NCBI GenBank assembly: GCA_918807975.1 | Contig: OU964930.1 | Coordinates: 14,750,372 to 14,814,371, forward strand | Source: Aplidium turbinatum | Lineage: Eukaryota > Chordata > Ascidiacea > Aplousobranchia > Polyclinidae | Length of the DNA: 64,000 bases | Direction: 5' to 3' | Shown here: one piece after another, positions 14,801 through 24,196 of the stretch | Numbering within the stretch: the stretch's first letter is position 1 | Layout of the letters: every line of letters starts with the position of its first letter | Position numbers and translations under genes: made by a program | The notes under the pieces: generated by a model | What the model was told of the DNA's origin: nothing | Database searches by the model: none | What the model saw: only the letters and a program-made list of their open reading frames with translations

Positions 14801-17800
14801 TTAGCAGTGTGAGCATGTCAGTGGTGGCTGCAGTTTTGGATCCATGTACGTGGCATTTAACGTTAAAAATGCCACAGTATGACAAATTTGCATGACTTAA
14901 AACTGCACAAATAATTTTGCGTTAGTTTTCTATTTATAAGCACATTAGCTTGAATTACTCCACGTTTTCGACGCCTCTGCATGCACTGGATCCTTTCGCT
15001 GGTAGAAGCAGCAGTGACGTCAGCAGACAAGTCAACACTTCCTATTTCGACGACGATCAAGTCGAGCCATAGCCAGCTGCTTGACAGTTCAACATAACAA
15101 GATATCCTTGCCTTCTATACAACTTCCTTGAGACTCCGTAACCATATTGGAAAGTATGATCAGTTCGCTATGCAAACCGAGTTTCCTGGTAAAGTGCTGC
15201 AATTTTAGAGTAGGCGTGCTTGCCCTTAATTTGTGTGATTATTTATTTATGACCAACGCCACTATTTTGAATTAAAAAAATACAGATGCTTATTGCTTAC
15301 ATTTAAATGCACATGAGAATTGCGCTTTTTTAAGAAAGTATGGTAGGATCTATACATAATGTGGGAATCAGTTTGAGCGTTATTCGAAAAAAAATATATA
15401 TATAAAAAATAAGGATGTGGCTATTTTTCCACAATCAGGTGTTGCCAGAGTTAGGATTAAAGTTAGGAAGGGTTAAAGTAAGGGTTAGGGTTTGGAATAA
15501 AATTAGGGTTTTGATCTTCCCAGGATTAAAAAAAATTTTCAAAATACAAATTTTTGTTTTCAGCAGCTACTTTTTTCAAATTAGTGCAGAATTCTTTATG
15601 TGGCAACACTATTGAGGCTATTATTACACTATATAGTGGAAATATAGCCACAGCCAAAAAATAAATAAACTTCATTTTGTTTCAACGTAAAAATACAGAC
15701 ATTTGCATTAAGTGCAAAGTGTCACCTTTGTGAAATCTGGCTGTTGCATTTCTTAAAAGCAATCAAATGGGTTTCTATATTAAAATCAAATGATATGTTA
15801 CAAAACTGCAAGCTATCGCTCCACAGTCCACATGTAATTAACAAACGAAAACACAAGATCGAAAAACTGTTTTGTTAAATGCTTTCCACTGCCAACAACT
15901 TGCAGCAAAGCAAAGACAATACAATTTTACTTTACGGCACATTGATTAATGTGGACTGAGAATTCTTCATGGCTTGAGCGCAGTTTCACAAAAACACAAG
16001 AATAGAAAAGCTTGCATGTAAAGATTCTGACTTCACATGTAAATGTGTACCGTGGTGTGAAAAACAACACAACTTATTGTACTAAACTCATCATGAAAAA
16101 CATGGTAATACAATTTTTTTATAACTCTTGTTGATCGATCAACGTTTTCAAAACGTATATCAAAGCTTTTATTATTTTCAATTTTGTAAAAGATGTTCCG
16201 TGTCTTACAAACCAGTGTACGCTAAAGATAATACAACAATTACTGACCAACATTACTTTGCTGTGCAGATCACAGCATTTGCTTAGGAATGACAAAAGGA
16301 TGACTCAAATAATATAAATAAACTATTCACCAACACCAATTATTGTTAGTTAAACATAGCTATTTCTTAATAGGTAAAACTGTTTTGCAAATAACACGTC
16401 ACGTGGACACTTAAACTCTTGCGCAACAAATCAAGGATTTGACAAAAGACACCCAAGTAGATTTAGCACGTTAGTCGTCGACTAGTTGCAACGTAATCTT
16501 TTCCTGCAAAATTAACAACAAACGCTTAGTGCATCACCATTACAATATCTAGCGTAATACCATGGTAACACTACATGTAACACTACCATTCTGGCAACGG
16601 AATGGCCCGTTTCGGTGAGTCCGATCCCTTAACGGGGGATTTTTTCAATTTTTTTTTTAAATTATTGCATACCGTAGCCTAATTATCATTGCCGTTTTAG
16701 GGTTAGGGGGTTAGGGGTTAGAGGTTAGGAACTCACCGAATCGGACACCGAATAGTAGCAGACCCTTCTGGCAAAGCAGTAGTAACCACGACTAAAGCGT
16801 AATGAATGTGAAGGCATAACTCAATTAAAAAGTTATAAGATACGTAGATTTAAACTTTATAATATCTAGTGTATCTGCTGTCATCACATCATCACAAATC
16901 TTAAAAACTTTACTTTGAATGCGCTTTACATTGTGGCCTGGTTTTACAACAAGCAAATACAAAAAAAATCGTTTAGCAGACCTCAAACACATTTATCTCA
17001 TTGTGGTACGGTCATTTCAATCAATTAATGCATTTGCATATGTAGCACCTGCAGCACATATTCTAACACCTGTTGTAACTATCATATGTAAAGGTCACCA
17101 TCACAACCTCGCGCTTTTAAATTTAGACAGCAATCAACAAAAGATGGTTAAAAATAAAAAGGTTGAATGGAAAGAATTAGTTTTAGAAGGATTTCACAAT
17201 CCATGAGAAGTTTACAAGTCGTGCAACACAATGATTAAAGCTACACACTATTACCTTCACAGTACAATAGCTATTAGCTGACAACATTCGATCAAAATAC
17301 GCTATAACACAAAGGCTTGTGATCTACTACCATCAAACCAAAAGACAAAACAATCTAGGTTTACCATAGTAAACAAGTACTGTATCATACACAAGATAAA
17401 CCCCCTGAAAGGAAAAATCCATCATTTTTACATTGATGTAATGTCTGCAGCTACGTTAAATCAAAGTAAAATGGACAGATTTTGCCATCAGGGTACAAAG
17501 GTGGCAATTCCATCATTGCTTCACAACCAAACAAGGAATCAGTAATTGTTTGTTTTGTCTTTGAAGTTATTTTATGTACCAGAAACACATTTGGCTAAAA
17601 TGATAAGCCATTAGCCAATAGCCATATGATTATTAAAACAAAAAATAGAAATCAACTACAGTCGGCCTACATCTAACGGTCTACAGTCAAGACAGATCAA
17701 TGTAGACCTTAGAAATCAAATAAATACAAGTTCAATGTGATAAGAAATCACAGAAGCATACCAGTTTTATATAAATTAAAACAGATAGGGCAATACAAGG

Positions 17801-18484
17801 GCCACAAAAAGTACATTTATTCCGACATATCATTGATATATTTCATTAAAACTATATAATATATAAAACAGCCTATATAATAAACTAGTGCATGCCTTCT
17901 TTCACCAGAAAGAATATATACATTTCTAGGATACATATGTGTGTGTGTAGTCCAGTTTTAATCCGGACTACACACACACATATCAAAAAGATTATAAAAC
18001 ATATTCGATAATGCCGAAACAATACACAAAATATAATACTGAAGAAATAATTACAAGCCAATTGTTTTAAACTTTTTTGACTTAAAAGTGTTGCATTTGC
18101 AGAAAAATGTCTTTGGAAAAAATTTGCAAAGTGTAGTTAACTAGTTATATATATGTTCTGGCACTGCAGCATGTGCACAAAAAATATCACACCAAAAATT
18201 TTACTACGGTTGTAAAAGAAACTAACCTTAAATACATCTGAAAAAAAGCCATATCCCAATTCTTCTAAGTCAAAGTCATCGATCCTTGCTAAATTTGAAA
18301 CTGCATTTTGAAGAGCGTTAAAATGTGAGATATTCAAGCTTCGCCTTTTGATTGATGATGATTGAACAGAAGAGACAGCTTTCCGAAGAGCAACAGGACG
18401 ATAGGCAACATTTTTCTTCATTGCTTTTGAGTTTTCATGCAATCTGCTGATGTGTGAACTTTTGTTCGTTACCAGTAAAGCCAT
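1694..18484 (-). CDS. TESK: TESK-like dual-specificity protein kinase, 11 coding exons
   Basis: Exons (high to low): 18227-18484, 14643-14764, 13553-13601, 13234-13383, 11315-11497, 7377-7589, 6360-6465, 4470-4597, 3803-3970, 3139-3295, 1694-2829. They total 2670 bases, giving 889 residues, with GT/AG at every intron and phases that agree. Kinase landmarks: glycine loop [10 protein letters not shown] (residues 77-86), ATP lysine in VLVLK (99), helix-C Glu in [16 protein letters not shown] (113), HRDLSAKN (Asp 189), DLG in place of DFG (Asp 215), [10 protein letters not shown] (Thr 237, Glu 244), then ADIFSFG and LPRSSDFGL, both TESK/LIMK signatures. The family phosphorylates cofilin and regulates actin downstream of integrins; that role is inferred for this gene. 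The tail of about 550 residues is Ser-rich, with RHSISLP (Ser 627) resembling a 14-3-3 site. An insert of about a dozen residues precedes [14 protein letters not shown] is favoured over LIMK because no LIM or PDZ domain precedes the kinase. Confidence 0.93.
3139..3295 (-). CDS. TESK: TESK-like exon 10
   Basis: Reads [20 protein letters not shown] and on to [10 protein letters not shown]. The acceptor is CATGGCAG and the donor T/GTATGT, a strong site. Phases fit exons 9 and 11. No domain is recognised. Confidence 0.8.
3803..3970 (-). CDS. TESK: TESK-like exon 9
   Basis: Fifty-six codons beginning [19 protein letters not shown] and ending [10 protein letters not shown]. The acceptor is CATTTTGCAG and the donor GAG/GTGAGC. 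The acidic [12 protein letters not shown] stretch and the NPF tripeptide are visible; human TESK1 also has an NPF after its kinase domain. Confidence 0.88.
4470..4597 (-). CDS. TESK: TESK-like exon 8 (basic linker)
   Basis: In phase after exon 7, it reads [18 protein letters not shown] and continues to SPRYEK. The acceptor is TTCTTTCTTCAG and the donor AAG/GTGGGT. It has no domain; it is a basic, Ser-rich linker after the kinase. Confidence 0.82.
5939..6048 (+). repeat. MITE-B copy, 9-bp target duplication
   Basis: The element starts GGGTCTGCTACTATTCGGTG and ends CCGAAACGGGCCATTCCG. Both ends carry the 14-base unit TCGGTGAGTCCGAT in opposite orientation. TGAAAAAAC flanks it on both sides (5930-5938 and 6049-6057), a 9-bp target duplication. 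Such a length fits Mutator-like transposons; the family assignment is inferred. It lies in intron 7 of the kinase gene. Confidence 0.75.
6360..6465 (-). CDS. TESK: TESK-like exon 7 (end of kinase domain)
   Basis: Encodes [20 protein letters not shown], the last helix of a TKL-type kinase domain, then [14 protein letters not shown]. The acceptor is TTTCTTCAG and the donor AAAG/GTATTG. The split codon joins exon 8 to give Ala. Confidence 0.92.
6493..6610. repeat. MITE-A, two partial copies
   Basis: The half-element GTTGAATCAATGTCAAAATG leads to TTTGCTGTCTG, followed at once by a second piece with ACGTCTACAGACGTT. It is next to the acceptor of exon 7 in the kinase gene. Confidence 0.6.
7377..7589 (-). 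CDS. TESK: TESK-like exon 6 (C-lobe)
   Basis: Seventy-one codons beginning [17 protein letters not shown] and ending [11 protein letters not shown]. The acceptor is TTGATGCAG and the donor CAG/GTTGGT. A Pro/Thr/Asp-rich stretch of about a dozen residues ([15 protein letters not shown]) sits where TESK proteins have a short CPPDF-type link. Confidence 0.93.
7946..8010. repeat. MITE-A copy
   Basis: Contains TTCAACGTCTGCAGATGTTC and TTAATGTAAAATTCGACTGA. It is diverged, with weak ends. It lies in intron 5 of the kinase gene. Confidence 0.55.
8814..8880. repeat. MITE-A copy
   Basis: Begins CCCAGACAGCAAATCAAC and ends GTTCATTTGCTGTCGGG, an inverted pair. The internal GTCTGCAGAC core is lost. A run of about 18 C follows at 8889-8903. 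In intron 5 of the kinase gene. Confidence 0.65.
9010..10257 (+). mobile_element. 5'-truncated LINE with open reverse-transcriptase frame
   Basis: An uninterrupted frame of about 410 codons runs to the stop at 10249. It has reverse-transcriptase motifs ([40 protein letters not shown]) and the C-terminal region usual in endonuclease/RT LINEs ([31 protein letters not shown]). The 3' end is a short ATG repeat. The 8-bp sequence ATTGTTTT at 9002-9009 and again at 10258-10265 looks like the target duplication, so this is one 5'-truncated insertion. The tail repeat and C-terminus suggest the RTE-like side of the LINE tree, but the clade is uncertain. The element lies in intron 5 of the kinase gene, opposite to its transcription. 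Confidence 0.85.
10434..10501. repeat. MITE-A copy (well preserved ends)
   Basis: CCCAGACAGCAAATCAACC pairs with GGTTGATTTGCTGTCTG at the other end, around TCAACGTCTGCG. It is the cleanest inverted pair of the family in the window. It lies in intron 5 of the kinase gene. Confidence 0.7.
10866..11010. repeat. short inverted repeat in intron 5
   Basis: GATGTAATGTCTTTATTACATCATG at about 10977-11001 contains the hairpin arms GATGTAAT / ATTACATC. The sequence around it looks repetitive, but I could not assign it to a family. Confidence 0.3.
11315..11497 (-). CDS. TESK: TESK-like exon 5 (DLG and activation segment)
   Basis: Sixty-one codons from [10 protein letters not shown] through [12 protein letters not shown] to [14 protein letters not shown]. 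The acceptor is TTTCATTTTCAG and the donor ACG/GTAAAT. The metal-binding motif is DLG, not DFG. The position of the activation-loop Ser in human TESK1 (VGSPY) is Thr here. Confidence 0.95.
12308..12394. repeat. MITE-A copy
   Basis: GAGACAGCAAAATCCGTCA pairs with TGACGAGTTTTTCTGTCTG across a core CGCAGACGTTGAATCAATG. It lies in intron 4 of the kinase gene. Confidence 0.65.
13234..13383 (-). CDS. TESK: TESK-like exon 4 (catalytic loop)
   Basis: Fifty codons in phase 0 from [10 protein letters not shown] to the catalytic loop FHRDLSAK. The donor is AAG/GTGAGA. TESK proteins usually read HRDLTSKN; here it is HRDLSAKN, with the catalytic Asp kept. Confidence 0.95.
13553..13601 (-). CDS. TESK: TESK-like exon 3
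   Basis: A 49-base exon encoding [16 protein letters not shown], almost the TESK consensus ([16 protein letters not shown]). The acceptor is TTTTTTTTAG and the donor GAG/GTTGGT. Confidence 0.93.
14020..14246 (-). repeat. tRNA-derived SINE
   Basis: On the minus strand the element opens GGTGGGATGACGCAGCGG, with an A-box-like GACGCAGCGGATAAGGCGC and a B-box-like GGTTTGACTCC about 35 bases on. This is the layout of an RNA polymerase III promoter in a tRNA-derived SINE. The body runs towards 14020; I could not fix the 3' end. It lies in intron 2 of the kinase gene. Confidence 0.65.
14643..14764 (-). CDS. TESK: TESK-like exon 2 (ATP lysine and helix C)
   Basis: Acceptor TTTTTGCTCAG, donor AA/GTAATG. 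The frame reads [13 protein letters not shown] followed by [16 protein letters not shown]. It joins exon 1 in phase 0 and leaves two bases (AA) that make a Lys codon with the first A of exon 3. I found it by looking for HPNIL in the minus frame of the intron. It supplies the invariant kinase lysine and the helix-C glutamate. Confidence 0.93.
16598..16765 (-). repeat. MITE-B copy, 9-bp target duplication
   Basis: Reverse orientation: starts CGGAATGGCCCGTTTCGGTG and ends GAATAGTAGCAGACCC. Target duplication TTCTGGCAA (16589-16597 and 16766-16774). The interior has several TTAGGG-like words. It lies in intron 1 of the kinase gene. Confidence 0.8.
17402..17493. repeat. MITE-A copy, diverged ends
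   Basis: CCCTGA and TCAGGG ends surround ATTTTTACATTGATGTAATG, GTCTGCAG, and AAAATGGACAGATTTTGCC. It is a relative of the other MITE-A copies. It lies in intron 1 of the kinase gene. Confidence 0.55.
17935..17983. repeat. perfect hairpin, 19-bp arms of GT repeat
   Basis: ATATGTGTGTGTGTAGTCC (17935-17953) is followed after an 11-base loop by its exact complement (17965-17983). It lies in intron 1 of the kinase gene and could form a stable stem in RNA or DNA. Confidence 0.8.
18227..18484 (-). CDS. TESK: TESK-like exon 1 (start to glycine loop)
   Basis: Encodes 86 residues beginning [10 protein letters not shown] and ending [26 protein letters not shown] matches the segment just before the kinase in TESK proteins. 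The donor is AAG/GTTAGT. The start is the first Met of the frame; a 5' non-coding exon upstream cannot be excluded. Confidence 0.9.
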
Positions 18485-20237
18485 TGTTCAACATAGCAAC
18501 CACAATAAAAATTTAGCCATTTTCTGCAATAAAACTGTTTAATTATATTGATCCTTCACATGTGTGATATAACAAATGGAAGTAAACAATAAATGCAGGT
18601 AAAAATTCCTGATGAAAAATAGCCTCTATAACAAATATCTTACATAATATTGAACAGCCTGCATTACACAAATATTTTATTCAGTGCTTATCAGTAAAAA
18701 GAATACGGTACTTGCTATTTGTAGATTATTGTCTGAGGAGTTGTTTCAACTTTTCATTAATGAAGTGTCACATTGTATACAATTGTCTTGAAGTGTAAAA
18801 ATACCCTGCAAGCCATCTGCTTTAAATTATCACTAACAAGAAGGGGTATCAAAGTAACAATTTTGCAATTGTAGATGGCCGTGCAATGGCCGAGTATAGT
18901 GCTCAGCTTCCAACCAGATAAACTTGATTTAATTAATTTAATTCCAGTTTAACCTGGATGTTGAAAAGCACCACTCACACATGACAGAAGTTGTCTATCT
19001 AAGGTTCAAGAAAAAGGGTGGATATAAGAACAGAAAAAGAGAACAGGAAAAAGGAACTACCTGCTTCACTTTTCCAATGTCATAGCCAAAGTAACCAAGT
19101 ATGGCGTGACGTGATCCTTATTAACCAATTTCATTCTATTAATGAAACAAATGACATCATAGTGCACTGTGTTTGGAAAATTCATGCTCAGCAATATTAC
19201 AGGAATCTATCGCAATTAACAATGGATCCACTGTTTCTCTGCAGTCAGAGTTCTCAACAATGGATCCACCATTGGGTTGTTTCCCAGGGGTCGAAAAGCA
19301 CTGCTGCAGAGATCTCATAAACAGAAGCATGCAGAAAAATTTTTGAGCTGTGCCAAAAGTTGGAAATGTCAGATCAATTGCCTCATCAACCAGTCTTACA
19401 ATTTTGGTCAAACTACATTATTTATTGCGATATGACATGATCTAGAGAAGCAACCCTTAAGTCCAACCTCTACAGAATGTATCTGTAATCTGTTTAATTA
19501 TACTCACGTACAATTAGGCACAAAGAAGTGTGTGTCTCAAACAAAACACATTATCAGTAAAAAAACGACCAAAACAAGTAGAAAGTTTGTCAAATTTGGA
19601 CTAGAGTAAAATAAAATAGTGGGCGATCACTAGGAAAGCGCAAAAGCGAAAACTGTTTGAATGAAGTTGTTTGTGCTCTTTGATACTACAGTACGATATA
19701 ATATTCTGTATTTAACAACTTATAAGTTCATAATTCATGACACTTTTCACACGCAACCTTAAAATATGAACACTCACTGAAAAATCTTCTTAGAGGGAAC
19801 ACTGCTCATGACTCCTTGCGCGCACATTTTGGCATTTGTCACTTGTATAATATCACTACAGTGTGGTTCAAAAAAGCAAACTCTCTACCAAAGCTTTATT
19901 ATTAGTAATAGTTTTACCATACCAGTACTATTCTCGCAATAGACAAAATAAAAAGTTTTCTCTCTCAGCATTCAGCAAGCTCTTCTTTGTCGGTAGGCAC
20001 TTTGACCATAGATGGTGATAAGTACGGTAATCTCTGCTTTGACCAGGGCTTCCACAACTTTATTTTCCATTTCCTTATCAACTAACTATTTCCCCTTTAT
20101 TTCTTCATTTTGAAAACTTATTTCTTCTAAAATTTCTTTTTTGCACAAAACCTTAAAGTACGAAACATACAAACATAGGCTATACCTTATGAGTTCCATA
20201 CCTAAACATTAAACAATAAGCATGCTGATAAAGCACG
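18485..20237. other. 5' flank of the kinase gene, no gene seen
   Basis: AT-rich sequence upstream of the first coding exon. No coding exon was recognised. A promoter or 5' non-coding exon is expected here, but no TATA, Inr or CpG signal stands out. TGGCCGAGTATAGTGCTCAG near 18888 resembles an A box, but no B box follows. Confidence 0.3.
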
Positions 20238-20526
20238 GTTCTTCTTTGTCGTATGAGCTTTCTTCCGGACTATATGTTTGGGCATGAGGTCATCAACCAC
20301 TCGACAGTCTCATCATCCAGGGCCTTCAGTCCAAGCGTTCCATGTGGTGGTTGATGGATTGGGCAGTCATGGACGACATGGTCTACTGTCTGATCTGTGG
20401 CACCACACTCGCATCCCGGTGAGGGAGCCAGGCCCCATCTGCACATGTCTGATCGAAAGCGACCGACGCCGGTTCGTAGGCGGTTAAGCCGGACCCACGC
20501 AAGTCTTGCGAGGGACATTCCCGGAT
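20238..20526 (-). mobile_element. LINE 3' fragment (jockey/CR1-like)
   Basis: The minus frame reads MSLARLAWVRLNRLRTGVGR, then WGLAPSPGCECGATDQTVDH and HDCP, ending ETVEWLMTSCP. This is the C-terminal Cys/His region after the reverse transcriptase of a common animal LINE. The same region occurs at 21.9 kb, 55.6 kb and 58.6 kb. Confidence 0.8.
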
Positions 20527-20577
20527 GTAAACTTGTAACAATTAAAAAGCTATAATTACTTTATATGCAAATATGAT

Positions 20578-20767
20578 GGGTCTGCTACTATTCGGTGAGT
20601 CCGATTCGGTGAGTTCCTAACCTCTAACCCTAACCCTAAAACGGCAATGATAATTAGGCTACGGTACCCAATAATTTTTAAAAAAAAATTGAAAAGTTCC
20701 CCCGTTAAGGGATCGGACTCACCGAATCGGACTCACGGAATCGGACTCACTGAAACGGGTCATTCCG
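20578..20767 (+). repeat. MITE-B copy
   Basis: Starts GGGTCTGCTACTATTCGGTG, with telomere-like CTAACCCTAACCC inside and three tandem 14-base TCGGACTCACCGAA units before the end GGTCATTCCG. AATATGAT is duplicated on the two sides (8 bp, or 9 with one mismatch). Confidence 0.75.
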
Positions 20768-20916
20768 AATATGATACAAGGATAGTGAACTGAAATATAA
20801 CATAAACATGAGTAAAAAATCAACAAAATGGCTATTGGTGTGACTAATCGAACAGGGCTAACGTATTGAAGTTGATGAATTCATGTTTAGTCAACTAGGC
20901 CCATGTGGAATGCGGA

Positions 20917-20998
20917 TGCAACCTATTCGTCCCCTGAACACTTGGTAACCCAATTTCATACCCTGAAATCAGGTTGAATCAGGCGATGAAATAGGTTG
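20917..20998. repeat. MITE-C copy (TGCAACCT ends)
   Basis: TGCAACCTATTCGTCCCCTG at the left and GATGAAATAGGTTGAA at the right are imperfect inverted ends. This is a short relative of the elements at 24.8 and 25.2 kb. Confidence 0.55.
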
Positions 20999-21829
20999 AA
21001 TCCTTGGCTTAAACATTTCTAACCCTGACGTCATTGCATAGCATGAACAATTGTTGCAAGAATATAATTTCCAGAGCATTCTAGAAAATGTTAATACTGT
21101 ATCCCTTAGCTTCCGCAGAAAAGCTTTGTATTTTTATGTTGCTTTAACGATGGATGACATTGAATCAGCATAACAAAGGTGAATACCTACTTTCACACTA
21201 ATCAGCACAATTTAGTTCAAGTCTTATATACATCACAATGACTGGCTTTGATCTCCGAGTAACATTGATTTTGGCAAGGTTGGTTACAAAATTAGATTTG
21301 GAGTAGGCTAAGGTTTGGTATTACAGTAAGAAAAGGCCTAGGGAGCCTGAACTTGCAACCAATTGATTCTGGTAGATGCAGCATCATGCTTTCCAACGAT
21401 AGTGAAATTGTTAAAATCCAATCAGAAATGAAAAAAATAGCACATTTGGTTGAGGCACTATGAAAGTTTTAAAAATCTATATCCATTCCGCTTCATCACT
21501 TATTCTGCGGCTTTTCACCCTTTTCCTTCTTCCCGAAAGTAGTCGTGCCTTTTTGTGTGACGTCACATCGTCTGATGACATCAATGACCAAGGCGGCCGA
21601 TTCAGTGGGAGAACTGAAAATTCTATGACTGAGTTTGAGGACAATGAACCTACTTGCTCTTCATCACTTTCGCTCACATGACATGCAAAAACAAACCTAA
21701 GAAAAAAAACCTCGTGAAACGTTTGACTCTTCAACCGCAGGTCCTTGGTCTGATGAAAGCCTTTCAGAGTGACTTTGCTGAGATTTTAGAAAGTCTTCCA
21801 AACCATAGATATAGTTCAAGATAAAGTAA
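20999..21829. other. no gene recognised
   Basis: Two overlapping frames of 70-85 codons on opposite strands (21460-21734) have no recognisable domain and no splice or conservation support. I see no clear element ends. Confidence 0.3.
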
Positions 21830-23078
21830 TTAAGTATGATGATGATGATGGCGTATGAGCGATCTTTCCAGGCTAGATTGGAGGGCAGGAAATCATCAGC
21901 CACTCAGCAGTCTCGTCGTCCAGGACCCTCAGACCATGCGCACCGTGTGGAGGCCGGTGGGTTAAGCAGTGGTGGATGACATGGTCTGCGGTCTGTTCCG
22001 TGGCACCACACTCGCATTCTGATGAAGGAGCCAGGCCCCACTTGTGCATGTCCGAACGAAAGCGGCCGACGCCAGTTCGCAGGCGGTTAAGCCTGACCCA
22101 GTGACCCACGCAAGCCTTGCGAGGGATATCCCTGGTGGGCGGGGATCGGCGTCGGGTATGAAGTCACGGAGCGTGGAGGTGTGATTTTGCCACTCCGTGT
22201 TCCATACGTGGTTCATCCAGTGTGCCGCACTTAAACCAAGTTCTTCTGCGTTCTTAAGTAGTTGTTGTGCGGCAGGCACAAAGGGGCGTCTTGATTTCAG
22301 CCGCTGCTTTATAGGTGGTGGTCGCTTGAACGCTGCTTGGAGAAGATGGTCGGGGTCCAGAGCGCGGCGAGCGAGAGAAATCGTGGCTCCTTTACGGCGC
22401 AGCTCAGTGGGTTGGATACCTGCTAGGATGGGTAGGCAGTCCGTTGGAGTGGGACGCAGGCATCCAGTCACAGTACGCAGTGCGTCGTTGATGGCGGTAT
22501 CAATCTGGTGGGTGTGAGAACTACGACACCAGACTGGCGCGCAGTACTCAGCGGTGGAATGAACAAGGGCTAGGGTAGCTGTACGAAGAGTTTTAGCACC
22601 AGCTCCCTAGCCGGAACCCGCCAATTGCCTCAAAAGTGCGACGCATGTAGATAGTTTTTTGCGCAGTGACTGCAAGTGCCGGCAGTACGTGAATGACCTG
22701 TCCAGGGTAATGCTGAGGTATGTAGGTTCGGCACAGTAGGGCAGGCGTTCCCCATCAATGTTGATGTTTATCTCACGCTGTGCCTCCCGGTTGTTAAGGT
22801 GGAAGGCCGCCGACACTGTCTTTGACTTGCTGAGCTGTAGCTTCCATTTCTGGAGATATGCTGATAGTGTTTGCATGTCTTGGCTGAGGTTCCTCTCCAC
22901 TGACTGCCAATTTCCTGCTGAGTGCAGGAATGCCAGGTCGTCTGCGTAAGCATATTTTCTGTAGATGGTGGGGGCAAGTCGTAGGTGTATATGTTGAACA
23001 GGAGAGGAGCCAAGACTGGGCCCTGTGGGACGCCGTTTTTAAGTCGGCGTAGTCTGCTTCGACGACCGCTACCGGTTG

Positions 23079-24196
23079 CAGGGTTGAGAAAAACCCGGGT
23101 TTTTTTTAAAAAAACCCAACCCGCCCGGGTTTTTTTAAAAAAAACCCGGGATTTTTTGGGTTTTATTGGGTTTTTTTAAAAAAGATGTAAAAAAGGTAGA
23201 TTCATGCTTATTTCACCTCAAAACTACTTTTTACGAATGAAGTGCCTTTCACTCACAGTACATACTTGCATAACTCAATAAAATAATGCACTAGGGCTGT
23301 TGTTGCTTGAATGTTGCATCATCCATTAATTTCAAGATCAAGTTGGACGTTGCATCATCCACTGATTTCTATACCAAGTTGATGCTACCGTGGTAGAAAT
23401 CACATTATTGCATCATTTGCTTTAGATTTGAAGGCAAGGAGCATTTATGCCATCATGTTTAAATATTTTTTATCATTTATATATATTATATATAGTAATG
23501 ACTAATGGATGAGCAATTGCGTGGCCAATGGCCATTTAGGCAAATGCTCTGAAACAGCCATGCGTTAGAATCCAGAATCTGTAATTGGTAAATAGCCTCC
23601 TAAATTGCATTTTACATCATATATACAGACTACAATAGAGTAGTACTTTCACCAGTTTAACTATAAGGCCTTCTTGCATAAATGAGTTTTAGTGTAGTAT
23701 ACACAAAGTGGCATTACTTGATTTTTGTGCACTGTGCAATATCCACTGCGTTTTCAGTTTATTCTTGGAAATTTACTTCACAATCATATCCTTAAGTCCT
23801 AATTTAAAGTTTGTTTTAAGCGGAATGGCCCGTTTCGGTGAGTCCGATTCGGTGAGTCCGATTCGGTGAGTCCGATTCGGTGAGTCTGATTCGGTGAGTC
23901 CGATCCCTTAACGGGGGATTTTTTCAATTTTTTTTTTAATTATCGGGTACTGTAGTCTAATTATCATTGCCGTTTTAGGGTTAGGGATTTGGGGTTAGGG
24001 TTAGAGGTTAGGAACTCACCGAATCGGACTCACCGAATAGTAGCAGACCCTGTTTTAAGTGCCTTGTTGTGTTTTTGTTCATTTTTTTAATTTTCTATTA
24101 AAAACTGGACAAATATGATGCTCTGGGTTTTTTATGGGTTTTTTTAAAAAAACCCACCCGGGTTTTTTTGGGTCGGGTAAAATACCGACAACCCTG
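23079..24196. mobile_element. hAT element (non-autonomous) inside the LINE
   Basis: Ends CAGGGTTGAGAAAAACCCGG and GGTAAAATACCGACAACCCTG (shared CAGGGTTG). ACCGGTTG is duplicated at 23071-23078 and 24197-24204 (8 bp, as for hAT). Both ends are rich in AAAACCCGGGTTTTTT palindromes that could fold. It has no transposase frame. A MITE-B copy sits inside. Confidence 0.88.
23821..24050 (-). repeat. MITE-B copy with expanded 14-base repeats
   Basis: Begins CGGAATGGCCCGTTTCGGTG and has five tandem TCGGTGAGTCCGAT-type units. Target duplication TGTTTTAAG (23812-23820 and 24051-24059). It is inserted inside the hAT element at 23079-24196. Confidence 0.82.

Noticed and set aside
16919-17206. 95-codon open frame as a possible gene
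   Set aside because: In intron 1, antisense, without any family motif or splice partner.
20617-20645. Interstitial telomere
   Set aside because: The CCCTAA-like words are few, imperfect and confined to the MITE-B core in all copies.
21460-21734. Overlapping frames on both strands
   Set aside because: Opposite frames of similar length in repeat-like DNA, with no domain; most likely chance.
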